A stretch of DNA of 64,000 bases from Bacillus sp. Marseille-Q3570 (GTDB lineage Bacteria; Bacillota; Bacilli; Bacillales; Fictibacillaceae): NCBI RefSeq assembly GCF_946151055.1, contig NZ_CAMGYZ010000021.1, positions 1 to 64,000 on the forward strand. The letters are read 5' to 3'. Position 1 is the stretch's first letter; each line of letters begins with the position of its first letter. The translations under genes were made by a program, and so were the position numbers. Shown one piece after another: positions 1 to 8,888 of this stretch. The notes under the pieces were generated by a model. The model worked only from the letters and a program-made list of their open reading frames with translations, did not search any database and had not been told where the DNA came from.

Positions 1-80
1 GATGAGGTTGATAGGTCTGGTGTGGAAGCGTGGCGACACGTGGAGCTGACAGATACTAATCGATCGAGGACTTAACCACA
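1..80 (+). rRNA. rrl: 23S ribosomal RNA, 3' end (partial)
   Basis: The first 80 bases match the conserved 3' terminus of Bacillus-type 23S rRNA, ending in the block GAGGACTTAACC before a non-conserved spacer. The gene starts upstream of the window. The mature 3' end is set by comparison with the family and may be off by a few bases. It is followed by a spacer of about 127 bp and then 5S rRNA, the usual bacterial order. Confidence 0.93.
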
Positions 81-102
81 CATAATGAACGCTGACGAAC
101 AT

Positions 103-148
103 CGTCACGTCCTGTGACAACGTCAGCACTAGCACATCCTGTGCGTCG
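103..148 (-). repeat. Paired-hairpin interspersed repeat, copy A (23S-5S spacer)
   Basis: Read on the minus strand this 46-bp unit forms two hairpins in a row, each with GGA in the loop (GCACAGGATGTGC and GTCACAGGACGTGAC). A second copy lies at 22436-22481 and matches at about 40 of 46 positions, including a compensated A-T to G-C change in the first stem. On the plus strand it falls within the transcribed 23S-5S spacer, where the loops read TCC. Function unknown; it may be a REP-like element or part of rRNA processing. Confidence 0.75.
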
Positions 149-207
149 TGTTTTCAAGAAAGACATTATCTAGTTTTGAAGGAATGGTTTCCTTCAACTT
201 CATACAG

Positions 208-323
<116 letters not shown>

Positions 324-329
324 AACAAC

Positions 330-356
330 AAGAGTAGTCGAGAGACTGCTCTTTTT
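330..356 (+). terminator. rRNA operon terminator
   Basis: A 10-bp stem (AAGAGTAGTC pairing with GACTGCTCTT) with a short loop is followed by a run of T. It lies directly after 5S rRNA. Confidence 0.9.
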
Positions 357-394
357 TGTGTTTAAGGAAGAAATGTAGAACTCAGAGAAGGTAT

Positions 395-1020
395 TGAGTA
401 CATGAAAGTACAAGAAAGCCAGTATGATGCACTCATAAAGCCGTTCTGAATACATGAAAAGGAGAAAAACCGGATTTGATGTATTCAGAAAGGTGGTTGC
501 ACAGGCAAGATATTGATTCACTTGACGGACAAACAAATCTGACTTTGCTCCTTAAATGGCCGTATGGAACTTTCATACGGACAAACAAACTCGATTTTTG
601 CTCTTTGATGGTCGTATAGAGCTTTCATACGGACAAAAAAACCAACTTTTACTCCCTGAATGGTCGTATGAGTTGCTTATGAAAGAGTCATGAAGTGCTC
701 AAAGCAGAAAAACTGGATTTTGATGTACTCATGGGAGCGTCATGATGTGTTCAAAGCAGAAAAACTGGATTTTGATGTACTCATGGGAGCGTCATGAAGT
801 GCTCAAAATAGATAAACGGGATTTTGGCGTGCTCATGAAAGAGTCATGAAGTGTTCAAAATAGAAAAACCGGGTTTTGATGTACTCATGAGAGGTTTATG
901 ATGTGCTCAAAATAGAAAAACCGAGGTTTGGCGTGCTCATGAAAGAGTCATGAAGTGTTCAAAATAGAAAAACCGGGTTTTGATGTACTCATGAGAGCGT
1001 TATGGAGTAATTAAAAAAGA
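395..1020. repeat. 52-bp-period tandem repeat array (about 12 units)
   Basis: Homologous landmarks recur exactly every 52 bp. TGA(G/A)TACATG lies at 395 and 447, CGGACAAA at 526, 578 and 630, and GTCATGA/GTTATG-type units start at 687, 739, 791, 843, 895, 947 and 999. Two subtypes are visible, an older CGTATGG...TCATACGG type on the left and a more homogeneous CTCATGA...TCATGA type on the right. Each unit contains a small inverted repeat. Units adjoin with no unique spacers, so this is not a CRISPR array. No convincing gene is present between 357 and 1136. Confidence 0.85.
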
Positions 1021-1150
1021 AGCTCGTTTATCGAATGTAAATGCTGAACAATGAACTTACAAGAACTCGGAGGTAATTCCCAATAAGGTGTATGATTTTC
1101 CGTGTTTGTTTCGTTCGTGTTATATTTATTTTTAGATGGAGGCGATAGTA

Positions 1151-2284
1151 TTGGATAATTTCCGTTTTGATTCAAAAGCAGTACATTTTCATAAACGACT
1201 CAAATCAGAAGCAACAAGTAAAGCGCAACCGATCTATCAAACCTCAGCTTTCAAGTTTAAAAATCTTGATGAGCTTGAGGGATTTTTTGAAGGTAAATCA
1301 CCATTTATGTACTCAAGAGTGAACAATCCGAACACGGATGATTTAGGGAGAGGTGTAGCTCAGCTCGAGGGAGCACCAAATGGAATTGCGACCTCCTCTG
1401 GGATTTCAGCAATTTTAGCAGGAATACTCTCTGTAGCTGAGCAAGGATCGCATATCGTTGCATGTGAAGATTTATACGGCGGTACATATCAGTTGCTCGC
1501 TAAAGAATTACCGTCTTTAGGGATTGATGTGTCATTCACTTCTTTTGAAAGTGACGAGAGCATCCGCTCAGCAATGAAATCTAATACGGTTCTACTATAT
1601 TCCGAAACGATTACAAATCCATTTTTACGAGTGGAGAATGTAGATCTAATCGTGAAAATTGCCGAAGAAACAGGTATCCACACGATGATTGACAACACGT
1701 TTGCAACACCTTATCTGCTTCAGCCATATTTAAAAGGAGTGAACCTGGTAGCACATAGTGCAACGAAATATATTGGAGGACATTCAGATATTTCGGCAGG
1801 TGTACTTGTCGGTGATGCTGCTCTTGTCGAAAAAGCACGGAGCAAAGTCACGAATTTTGGGAGCAATCTAAGTCCATTTGAAGGCTGGTTGACGTGCCGA
1901 GGACTAAAGACCTTAAGTCTTCGTATGGAGAGGCATGTAAGCAATGCTAAGAAGCTTGCAGGCTTTTTATCAGAGCACGAAGGTATCGAAAAAGTATATT
2001 ATCCCTCGGACGCCTCTGAAAAAGGGAATGGAGCGATTGTATCGATCATTTTACGTGATGATATCGATCCTAATCAATTTACCGAGAAACTTGATTGGAT
2101 CGGCGTAGTACCTACATTGGCAGGAGTGGAAACGACTGTATCGTATCCGATCGGGACTTCACATCGAGCTATCCCAGCCTCGGATCAAGAGCGGTTAGGG
2201 ATAACCAAGCAATTGATTCGGATCTCAGTCGGGATTGAAGATTATTTGGATATCGAGGATGCATTCCGAAAGGCTTTATCTTAA
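1151..2284 (+). CDS. Trans-sulfuration family PLP enzyme (cystathionine synthase/lyase or methionine gamma-lyase type)
   Basis: A 377-residue cytosolic PLP enzyme of the Cys/Met metabolism family. The PLP lysine lies in SATKYIGGHSD (about residue 206) and the phosphate-binding YSRVNNPN motif at about residue 54. Substrates in this family include O-acetylhomoserine, cystathionine and methionine, and sequence inspection does not separate these. The start is taken as TTG at 1151, because GGAGG at 1138-1142 lies 8 nt before it; the longer ATG at 1136 would overlap that site. The gene stands alone between the repeat array and the tRNAs. A GGAAAGT/ACTTTCC hairpin follows at about 2291-2323 but lacks a T-run. 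Confidence 0.85.
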   Translation: MDNFRFDSKAVHFHKRLKSEATSKAQPIYQTSAFKFKNLDELEGFFEGKSPFMYSRVNNPNTDDLGRGVAQLEGAPNGIATSSGISAILAGILSVAEQGSHIVACEDLYGGTYQLLAKELPSLGIDVSFTSFESDESIRSAMKSNTVLLYSETITNPFLRVENVDLIVKIAEETGIHTMIDNTFATPYLLQPYLKGVNLVAHSATKYIGGHSDISAGVLVGDAALVEKARSKVTNFGSNLSPFEGWLTCRGLKTLSLRMERHVSNAKKLAGFLSEHEGIEKVYYPSDASEKGNGAIVSIILRDDIDPNQFTEKLDWIGVVPTLAGVETTVSYPIGTSHRAIPASDQERLGITKQLIRISVGIEDYLDIEDAFRKALS

Positions 2285-2350
2285 TATGCGGAAAGTGCTG
2301 CTGATTTTTGGCAGTACTTTCCTACCTTAACAAAAAGATTGAAAAAGTAC

Positions 2351-2422
2351 TTGCAGTCTTTTGGTTACCGTGGTATATTAGATATTGTCCGATTGAAAGG
2401 GACAATGCAAAAAGTTGAGACG

Positions 2423-2443
<21 letters not shown>
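2351..2443 (+). promoter_or_regulatory. Tandem promoters P1 and P2 upstream of tRNA-fMet
   Basis: P1 is TTGCAG (2351-2356), a 17-bp spacer and TATATT (2374-2379). P2 is TTGAGA (2415-2420), a 17-bp spacer and TACTAT (2438-2443). Paired promoters about 64 bp apart are typical of stable-RNA operons in Bacillus. The P2 start point would fall at the truncated tRNA copy at 2450, about 137 bp before the intact tRNA. Confidence 0.65.
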
Positions 2444-2661
<218 letters not shown>

Positions 2662-2663
<2 letters not shown>

Positions 2664-2890
2664 AATTAAGTTCATTGTCCAACGTCGAGATATCTTACTT
2701 TCAATGAACATATGGAGTACCCGAAGGGGTGCAACCAATTAAAACTTACTACGTCGAGTAATCATCAAAGTTAGTTTTAGATATTGGTGCCAGTGGTGCA
2801 ACCCAATTAAGTTCATTGCACTACGTTGGTTATCTTGCTTCCAATGGACAAGGAGTACCCGAATGAGTGCAACCAATTAAAACTCATCGA
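2662..2890 (+). repeat. Imperfect duplication with tRNA-tail-like sequence between the two tRNAs
   Basis: Two related segments of about 95 bp lie at about 2662-2757 and 2800-2890. Each begins with CAATTAAGTTCATTG and ends with GAGTACCCGAA...GTGCAACCAATTAAAAC. The phrase GCAACC(A)AATTAA, which is the 3' end of tRNA-fMet plus its flank, recurs four times across the spacer. The region looks like remnants of duplicated or deleted tRNA genes; no intact tRNA fold was found within it. Confidence 0.6.
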
Positions 2891-2929
2891 ATACATGTTT
2901 TGAACGTAATGATTCAAAAATACATATTT

Positions 2930-3005
2930 GGACCCGTGGTGTAGGGGTTAACATGCCTGCCTGTCACGCAGGAGATCGCCGGTTCGAATCCGGTCGGGTC
3001 CGCCA
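2930..3005 (+). tRNA. tRNA-Asp (GTC)
   Basis: A 76-nt cloverleaf with a fully paired acceptor stem (GGACCCG with CGGGTCC), discriminator G, encoded CCA and anticodon GTC in the loop CTGTCAC between CCTGC and GCAGG. A terminator hairpin follows after a few bases, which closes the tRNA operon. Confidence 0.97.
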
Positions 3006-3008
3006 TCA

Positions 3009-3036
3009 ACATGAAACAAAGGTTTCGTGTTTTTTT
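3009..3036 (+). terminator. tRNA operon terminator
   Basis: Stem ACATGAAAC with GTTTCGTGT followed by a run of seven T, immediately after tRNA-Asp. Confidence 0.88.
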
Positions 3037-3296
3037 ATGCCATAAAACGGAGTCCATGAACCTTCTTACTGCTTTACCGACTTTTAGATAACTATTATTT
3101 AATCTTCCTCTTCATCAAAAGAAATCCACCATCTAGTCAAATGGGATTAAAAAACGAATTCCTTCAAATCCCGACTTTTCTCTCAATAATTCCTATTAGA
3201 TCAATCGATTATAAATCTCTTGCACTGCCTTCTTTTACCCTGTCTTTCAGCTTGGATGTGGAAACGATTCCCTTCATACGGTGAGTTATAATCCCT

Positions 3297-3366
3297 TAAA
3301 AGCGCTTCCACTAAAAAAATTTATTCTCCCAAAAAGCCCATGGTTAATATGATGTAAGCGTTTACT
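3297..3366 (+). promoter_or_regulatory. Two cre (CcpA-binding) sites upstream of the ilv-leu promoter
   Basis: TAAAAGCGCTTCCA at 3297-3310 and TGTAAGCGTTTACT at 3353-3366 each match the cre consensus TGWAAGCGNTWNCA at 13 of 14 positions. A weaker TGGAAACGATTCCC lies about 40 bp further upstream. The second site is centred about 78 bp before the predicted transcription start, a position suited to activation. CcpA is known to activate ilv-leu in B. subtilis from an upstream cre. The rest of 3037-3400 shows no gene. Confidence 0.65.
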
Positions 3367-3402
3367 AAATAACTGACTAGTCTAAATTATCAAAAAATAA
3401 GG

Positions 3403-3431
3403 TTGACCTCTCGAAAACATCGGAGTAATAT
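3403..3431 (+). promoter_or_regulatory. Promoter of the ilvE-ilvD operon
   Basis: TTGACC (3403-3408), a 17-bp spacer and TAATAT (3426-3431), a near-consensus vegetative promoter about 100 bp upstream of ilvE. Confidence 0.75.
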
Positions 3432-3443
3432 TGTCATCAACAT

Positions 3444-3458
3444 AATTTTCTGACAAAA
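3444..3458 (+). promoter_or_regulatory. CodY-like box
   Basis: AATTTTCTGACAAAA matches the CodY consensus AATTTTCWGAAAATT at 12 of 15 positions and lies just downstream of the predicted start point, a repressing position. CodY is the branched-chain amino acid and GTP sensor that represses ilv-leu genes in Bacillus. The match is moderate, so the call is provisional. Confidence 0.45.
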
Positions 3459-3532
3459 GTTCATGCCCCGTCAGAAAGGGCTTCAAGCAAATTTATTTAC
3501 AAAGAAAAAATGATATGAAAGGAGCGATCGAC

Positions 3533-4435
3533 ATGAGCGAACAATGGATTTACCTGAACGGCCATTTTGTTAATAAAAATGAAGCTGTTGTATCTGTGTA
3601 TGACCACGGATTTTTATACGGAGATGGGGTGTTCGAAGGTATTAGAATGTATGATGGCAATATATTTCGCCTGAAAGAGCATGTTGATCGCCTATATGAT
3701 TCGGCGAAATCAATCATGCTCGACATCCCGAAAACGAAAGAAGAATTATCGGAAATCATCGCAGAAACACTGCGTAAGAATGATTTACGTAATGCATATA
3801 TTCGTGTCGTTGTATCAAGAGGAGTCGGAAACCTTGGCCTCGATCCAAATAGTTGCCGGAACCCTCAGATCATCGTCATTGCTGAACAGCTCGCTTTGTT
3901 CCCAAGGCAGCTGTATGATGCGGGTATTGAAATCGCCACGGTAGCTAGCAGAAGGAACCGCGCGGATGTATTATCTCCAAAGGTGAAATCATTGAATTAC
4001 TTGAATAACATCCTTGTGAAAATCGAAGCGAATCTCGCTGGTGTGAGTGAAGCATTGATGCTCAATGATCAGGGATATGTGGCGGAAGGTTCCGCAGATA
4101 ATGTGTTCATCGTCAAAGGAAATGTCATCAAAACGCCTCCAGGCTATGTTGGAGCATTAGAAGGCATTACAAGAAACGCAATCATCGAAATTGCCCAATT
4201 GTTAGGTTTTGAGATGCGGGAAGAGGTATTTACCCGTCATGATGTTTATACCGCTGATGAGGTATTTCTCACTGGAACTGCTGCTGAGGTGATCGGCGTC
4301 GTAAAAGTCGACGGCAGGCAAGTAGGCGATGGACGTCCAGGCAAATATACAAGTCAGCTTTTAGAAGCGTTTCGAAATACAGTAGCAGAAGATGGATACA
4401 AAGTGTACTCAGATAAAAAGGTTCAAGCAGGATAG
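3533..4435 (+). CDS. ilvE: Branched-chain amino acid aminotransferase
   Basis: A 300-residue fold-type IV PLP aminotransferase that interconverts branched-chain 2-oxo acids and leucine, isoleucine or valine with glutamate. The N-terminal block VYDHGFLYGDGVFEGIRMY, the PLP lysine in SPKVKSLNYLNNIL and the cofactor-binding TGTAAEV near the C-terminus are family signatures. D-amino-acid transaminases share this fold, but operon position supports IlvE. ATG at 3533 is preferred because GGAG (3521-3524) lies 8 nt before it; an in-frame ATG at 3515 precedes that site. It is the first gene after the operon promoter and is followed 18 bp later by ilvD. Confidence 0.93.
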   Translation: MSEQWIYLNGHFVNKNEAVVSVYDHGFLYGDGVFEGIRMYDGNIFRLKEHVDRLYDSAKSIMLDIPKTKEELSEIIAETLRKNDLRNAYIRVVVSRGVGNLGLDPNSCRNPQIIVIAEQLALFPRQLYDAGIEIATVASRRNRADVLSPKVKSLNYLNNILVKIEANLAGVSEALMLNDQGYVAEGSADNVFIVKGNVIKTPPGYVGALEGITRNAIIEIAQLLGFEMREEVFTRHDVYTADEVFLTGTAAEVIGVVKVDGRQVGDGRPGKYTSQLLEAFRNTVAEDGYKVYSDKKVQAG

Positions 4436-4453
4436 CAGGTTGGTGGTGATTAG

Positions 4454-6121
4454 ATGCGAAGTGACATGATCAAAAAAGGGATAGACCGTGCGCCGCATAG
4501 GAGTTTGTTGCGTGCTACGGGCGTCAAGACAAGAGATATAGAAAAACCATTCATCGGTGTTTGCAACTCTTACATCGATATCATTCCAGGCCATATGCAT
4601 TTGAATGTTTTTGCTCAAGTCGTGAAAGACGCGATTCGGGAAGCAGGCGGCATTCCATTTGAATTCAACACGATTGGCGTGGATGATGGAATCGCAATGG
4701 GGCATATCGGCATGCGATACTCCTTACCGAGCAGAGAGGTCATCGCTGATTCAGCCGAAACCGTAATAAATGCCCACTGGTTTGATGGGGTCTTCTTCAT
4801 TCCTAACTGTGACAAAATCACCCCAGGAATGCTGATGGCGGCGGCAAGGACAAATGTACCTTCTGTTTTCGTATCAGGTGGCCCGATGGAAGGCGGAACT
4901 TCGAAAGACGGTAAACCGTTATCTCTCGTGTCCGTTTTTGAAGGCGTCGGTGCTCATCAATCCGGGACAATGACATCCGAGGAACTTCTTGATATAGAAC
5001 AAAACGCTTGTCCGACATGCGGTTCATGTTCAGGAATGTTCACGGCGAACTCGATGAATTCCATGATGGAAATGGTCGGTCTGGCGTTACCAGGAAACGG
5101 GACGATCGTCGCTACATCAGATGAACGTCATCGACTGATTAAAGAGGCTGCTCATCATTTGGTCGACATGATCAAGAAGGATATCAAACCGAGAGACATC
5201 ATTACGAAAGAGGCGATTGATGATGCATTCGCACTAGATATGGCGATGGGAGGATCAACGAATACCGTTCTTCACACTTTAGCGATCGCGAATGAAGCAG
5301 AGGTTGAATATGACATCAACCGAATCAATGAAATCGCTGAAAAAACGCCTTACCTGTCAAAAATAAGTCCGGCATCGGATTATACGATGGATGATGTACA
5401 CCATGCTGGAGGAATCAGCGCTATCATCAAAGAGCTTTGTCAAATCGATGGATTGGTCAACAGGGATCGAATTACTGTAACCGGAAAATCGTTATATGAA
5501 ACGGTCAAACCGTATGACATCAAAAATGATGAAGTGATCCGGCGAAGGGATAATCCTTATAGTAAAGTCGGCGGCTTATCAATCCTGAATGGGAATATCG
5601 CTCCAGAAGGCGGCGTCATCAAAGTCGGCGCTGTCGATCCTTCAATCAAGACATTCATGGGGAAAGCGGTATGCTTCGACTCACAGGACGAAGCCCAGCG
5701 AGGAATCGATGACGGAACGGTCCAGGAAGGCGATGTAGTCGTTATCCGTTATGAAGGTCCGAAAGGCGGGCCAGGGATGCCGGAAATGCTAGCTCCGACC
5801 GCAGCGATTGCAGGACGGGGGCTGGATAAGAAAGTCGCCTTGATAACAGATGGCCGGTTCTCAGGAGCCTCCAGGGGCATCTCAGTCGGACACATCTCAC
5901 CGGAGGCAGCAGAAGGCGGGCCGATCGCATTTGTACAAGATGGCGATTCGATCTTCATCGACCTTCAGAACCGTACAATCAACCTGATGGTTTCAGAGGA
6001 AGAACTTGAGGAGCGCAGGCAAAATTTCGTTCAACCTCCTCCAAAGATTAAAAAAGGTTATTTAGCTCGATATGCAAAACTAGTCACATCCGCGAGTACA
6101 GGCGGAATCATGAAAATTTGA
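4454..6121 (+). CDS. ilvD: Dihydroxy-acid dehydratase
   Basis: A 555-residue IlvD/Edd-family dehydratase with an iron-sulfur cluster, catalysing the shared third step of isoleucine and valine synthesis. Visible signatures are [29 protein letters not shown] and the C-terminal glycine-rich [19 protein letters not shown]. Length is normal for the family. GGTGGTGA precedes the ATG. It is cotranscribed with ilvE; the T-box leader that follows separates it from ilvB, so ilvE-ilvD escape T-box control while the downstream genes do not. Confidence 0.96.
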   Translation: MRSDMIKKGIDRAPHRSLLRATGVKTRDIEKPFIGVCNSYIDIIPGHMHLNVFAQVVKDAIREAGGIPFEFNTIGVDDGIAMGHIGMRYSLPSREVIADSAETVINAHWFDGVFFIPNCDKITPGMLMAAARTNVPSVFVSGGPMEGGTSKDGKPLSLVSVFEGVGAHQSGTMTSEELLDIEQNACPTCGSCSGMFTANSMNSMMEMVGLALPGNGTIVATSDERHRLIKEAAHHLVDMIKKDIKPRDIITKEAIDDAFALDMAMGGSTNTVLHTLAIANEAEVEYDINRINEIAEKTPYLSKISPASDYTMDDVHHAGGISAIIKELCQIDGLVNRDRITVTGKSLYETVKPYDIKNDEVIRRRDNPYSKVGGLSILNGNIAPEGGVIKVGAVDPSIKTFMGKAVCFDSQDEAQRGIDDGTVQEGDVVVIRYEGPKGGPGMPEMLAPTAAIAGRGLDKKVALITDGRFSGASRGISVGHISPEAAEGGPIAFVQDGDSIFIDLQNRTINLMVSEEELEERRQNFVQPPPKIKKGYLARYAKLVTSASTGGIMKI

Positions 6122-6129
6122 TATCACCA

Positions 6130-6434
6130 AATCGACGACGAGGTAAAAGTGGATGGATTCCGTATTTCCAGAGAGCCGGTAAAGGTGGAAGCCGGTAATA
6201 CACCCATTCACGACATCCCCTCTGAGTGTCGCATTGAACTTCTAGTAGGTGCGACCGAGTGTTTTTAAACACTTGTTACTAAAAAGGGACTGACCAATTG
6301 GATCAGCCCCATGAGATAGCATCTGTAAGGATGCTATGAACGAAGGTGGTACCATGAAGAGGATCAGATCAAAGCCTTTTCATCCTTTACGAAATGAAAC
6401 ATTGTCGTAGTGGGTGGAAAGGCTTTTCATTTTG
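6130..6434 (+). promoter_or_regulatory. T-box riboswitch with terminator, probable isoleucine specifier
   Basis: The leader has a Stem I distal arm (AGAGAG, then CCGGTAAAGGTGGAAGCCGG), the T-box AAGGTGGTACCATG at 6343-6356, and a terminator stem (AAAGCCTTTTCATCC with GGGTGGAAAGGCTTT) at 6371-6434. Folding Stem I (GTGGATGG with CCATTCAC) and aligning it with the glyQS leader puts the specifier at 6215-6217, reading ATC (isoleucine). Uncharged tRNA should stabilise the antiterminator and allow transcription of ilvB onward. The T-box call is firm; the specifier assignment was done by hand. Confidence 0.88.
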
Positions 6435-6489
6435 TAAAAAAGCCTTTATGAATTAAAAGTTGATGTTCAAGAGTTACTTTCTTCAGGTG

Positions 6490-6590
6490 AATTCCCGACA
6501 CTTCTGCGGAAAAAGCGAGCCAAGCAACGCCCCGCAACAGGCGATGTCCATGCGAGGAGGCTTACGGATTCGACAGCGGAAATGGAGGAA
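6490..6590 (+). repeat. Bacillaceae GC-rich interspersed repeat, copy 1
   Basis: The sequence CGACACTTCTGCGG...GCCCCGCAACAGG...GCGAGGAGGCTTACGG...CAGCGGAAA is a degenerate copy of a GC-rich element I recognise from many Bacillaceae intergenic regions (ACTCCTGCGGGA...CCCCGCAGG...GAGGAGGCTC). A second copy in the opposite orientation lies at about 52409-52565. Here it sits between the T-box terminator and ilvB, so it would be part of the mRNA leader. Confidence 0.6.
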
Positions 6591-6638
6591 ATTCAAAAGA
6601 ACCAACCATTAAGCAAAAAATTCAGGGAGGAGATTGAA

Positions 6639-8348
6639 ATGAAGGTGAAAATGAAGGCAGAACCTGAAGAGCAGCGGCTGACTGGTGCCGAGACTCTGAT
6701 CCATGCCTTGAAGCAAGAAAAAGTCGAAGTTGTTTTTGGGTATCCGGGAGGAGCGGTTTTACCAATCTATGATGCACTTTATCGTAACCCGATCAGGCAT
6801 GTGCTGGCACGACATGAACAAGGGGCGATTCACGCGGCTGAAGGTTATGCAAGAGTTTCCGGAAAGCCCGGCGTCGTTTTAGCAACATCAGGACCAGGTG
6901 CTACGAATCTGATCACAGGTATTACCGACGCGATGATGGATTCACTGCCGCTTGTCATCTTTACAGGCCAGGTGGCATCTGGTGTCATCGGTACAGACGC
7001 CTTTCAAGAAGCGGATGTAACCGGAATTACGATGCCGATTACAAAACATAACTATCAAGTCCGTGACTTGAAAGACCTCCCTAGAATTGTGAAAGAAGCG
7101 TTTCATATTGCAACGCATGGCCGTCCTGGTCCAGTGCTGGTCGATATTCCGAAGGATGTTTCAGCGACGGCGACGGATGTGAACTTTGATGGAGTGGTAA
7201 ATCTTCCGGGATTCCAGCCGACGACGAATCCGAATGTCTTGCAAATCAAAAAGTTGAACGAAGCGATCGAATCAGCAAAGAAACCAGTGATATTAGCAGG
7301 AGCAGGGGTATTGCACGCCAAGGCATCTGAGCAATTGCGATCAGTAGCGGAATCGAAAAATATCCCAGTCGTCCATACCTTGCTCGGATTAGGTGGTTTC
7401 CCGGCAGACCATCCGTTGTTTCTCGGAATGGGAGGAATGCATGGATGCTATGCCGCAAACATGGCCTTATACGAATGTGATCTGCTCGTGAATGTCGGTG
7501 CCCGGTTTGACGATCGGCTCACAGGTGATCTAAAAACCTTCGCACCGAATGCAACAGTCGCTCATATCGATATCGATCCCGCTGAAATCGGGAAAAACGT
7601 GAAAACACACATTCCGATCGTCGGAGATGCAAAATCGGCACTGCAGAAACTTGTAGACGAGCAAGGATCAAGTTCAATGTGTGATGAGTGGGTAGAGCAC
7701 CTGGGACAATACAAAACAGAATATCCTTACTGGCATCAGGAGTTGGAGGATGCGATCTCTCCTCAAAAACTGATTACGGAAATCCATTCGCTGACAGACG
7801 GAGAAGCGATCGTGACAACAGATGTCGGACAGCATCAGATGTGGGCAGCCCAATATTATACCTTCAACGATCCGCACAAATGGGTCACTTCCGGAGGACT
7901 TGGAACGATGGGATTCGGATTCCCAGCAGCAATCGGCGCTCAAATTGCTGAGCCGGATAAAAAGGTTGTAAGCATTGTCGGAGACGGCGGCTTTCAAATG
8001 ACATCCGAGGAGCTCATCCTTTTAAGGGAATTGGATCTTCCAGTCAAAATCGTCATCGTCAACAATGGGGCTCTCGGAATGGTAAGGCAATGGCAGGAAT
8101 CCTTTTACGAACAGCGGTATTCACAATCTGTCTTCAGCCTGCAGCCAGACTTTGTCAAACTGGCAGACTCATATGGCGTGAGAGGATTCAAGGTCGAAAC
8201 AGAGGAAGAGGCTAAGACTTTACTATCTGAAGTATTGGCTGATGATGAACCGGCATTGATCGATTGCCGTGTTTGCCCAGTAGAAAACGTTTATCCGATG
8301 GTAGCACCAGGAACAGGGCTCCACGAAATGATCGGGGTGAAACCATGA
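6639..8348 (+). CDS. ilvB: Acetolactate synthase, large subunit
   Basis: A 569-residue thiamine-diphosphate enzyme catalysing the first common step, pyruvate plus pyruvate or 2-oxobutyrate to acetohydroxy acids. The N-terminal part has [15 protein letters not shown] and the cofactor-activating glutamate in [15 protein letters not shown]. The C-terminal ThDP-binding motif runs [12 protein letters not shown] to [16 protein letters not shown] at 6639 follows AGGGAGG (6624-6630) by 8 nt; the longer frame from 6582 would begin inside the interspersed repeat. It overlaps ilvN by ATGA, indicating translational coupling of the two subunits. Confidence 0.96.
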   Translation: MKVKMKAEPEEQRLTGAETLIHALKQEKVEVVFGYPGGAVLPIYDALYRNPIRHVLARHEQGAIHAAEGYARVSGKPGVVLATSGPGATNLITGITDAMMDSLPLVIFTGQVASGVIGTDAFQEADVTGITMPITKHNYQVRDLKDLPRIVKEAFHIATHGRPGPVLVDIPKDVSATATDVNFDGVVNLPGFQPTTNPNVLQIKKLNEAIESAKKPVILAGAGVLHAKASEQLRSVAESKNIPVVHTLLGLGGFPADHPLFLGMGGMHGCYAANMALYECDLLVNVGARFDDRLTGDLKTFAPNATVAHIDIDPAEIGKNVKTHIPIVGDAKSALQKLVDEQGSSSMCDEWVEHLGQYKTEYPYWHQELEDAISPQKLITEIHSLTDGEAIVTTDVGQHQMWAAQYYTFNDPHKWVTSGGLGTMGFGFPAAIGAQIAEPDKKVVSIVGDGGFQMTSEELILLRELDLPVKIVIVNNGALGMVRQWQESFYEQRYSQSVFSLQPDFVKLADSYGVRGFKVETEEEAKTLLSEVLADDEPALIDCRVCPVENVYPMVAPGTGLHEMIGVKP

Positions 8349-8869
8349 AAAGGAGAATTGTAACAGCAACAGTCATCAACCAGAGTGGTGTCTTGAATCG
8401 AGTGACAGGACTTTTTACGAAACGTCACTTCAACATTGAGAGTATTACAGTCGGTCATACCGAAACAGAAGGCATCTCGAAAATGACGTTCGTCGTCAAT
8501 GTCGAGGATGATCGGCAAATCGAACAGCTCTTGAAACAGCTGAATAAGCAGATCGATGTCCTCAAGGTATCCGACATCACCAATCAGGCGATTGTGGCAA
8601 GGGAACTTGCACTTATCAAGGTACTCGTGAATGGGCAGACCCGAGCGGAAATCAGCGGTATCGTCGAGCCGTTCCGGGCTTTGATCATCGATATGTCACG
8701 GGATACCCTCACTGTCCAGGTCACTGGTGATACAGAAAAGATCGAAGCGATCATCGAACTGTTAAGACCATACGGAATCAAGGAGCTTGCACGTACCGGA
8801 ATCACAGCATTCACAAGAGGATTTCAGAAATCAGTCACTGATCTTAAGCAATATACACTTTTAAAATAA
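8345..8869 (+). CDS. ilvN: Acetolactate synthase, small regulatory subunit
   Basis: A 174-residue regulatory subunit with an N-terminal ACT domain ([17 protein letters not shown], then NIESITVG) and a C-terminal extension domain ([10 protein letters not shown] to GITAFTRG). It binds the catalytic subunit and gives valine feedback inhibition in this family. The ATG overlaps the ilvB stop in ATGA. Upstream in-frame codons are rejected because they lie well inside ilvB and lack a ribosome site. The IlvH-type length is normal. Confidence 0.95.
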   Translation: MKRRIVTATVINQSGVLNRVTGLFTKRHFNIESITVGHTETEGISKMTFVVNVEDDRQIEQLLKQLNKQIDVLKVSDITNQAIVARELALIKVLVNGQTRAEISGIVEPFRALIIDMSRDTLTVQVTGDTEKIEAIIELLRPYGIKELARTGITAFTRGFQKSVTDLKQYTLLK

Positions 8870-8888
8870 CCTGAAAGGATGATGGAAA

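Noticed and set aside
395-1020. Possible CRISPR array
   Set aside because: Repeat units adjoin with no unique spacers and no cas genes are near.
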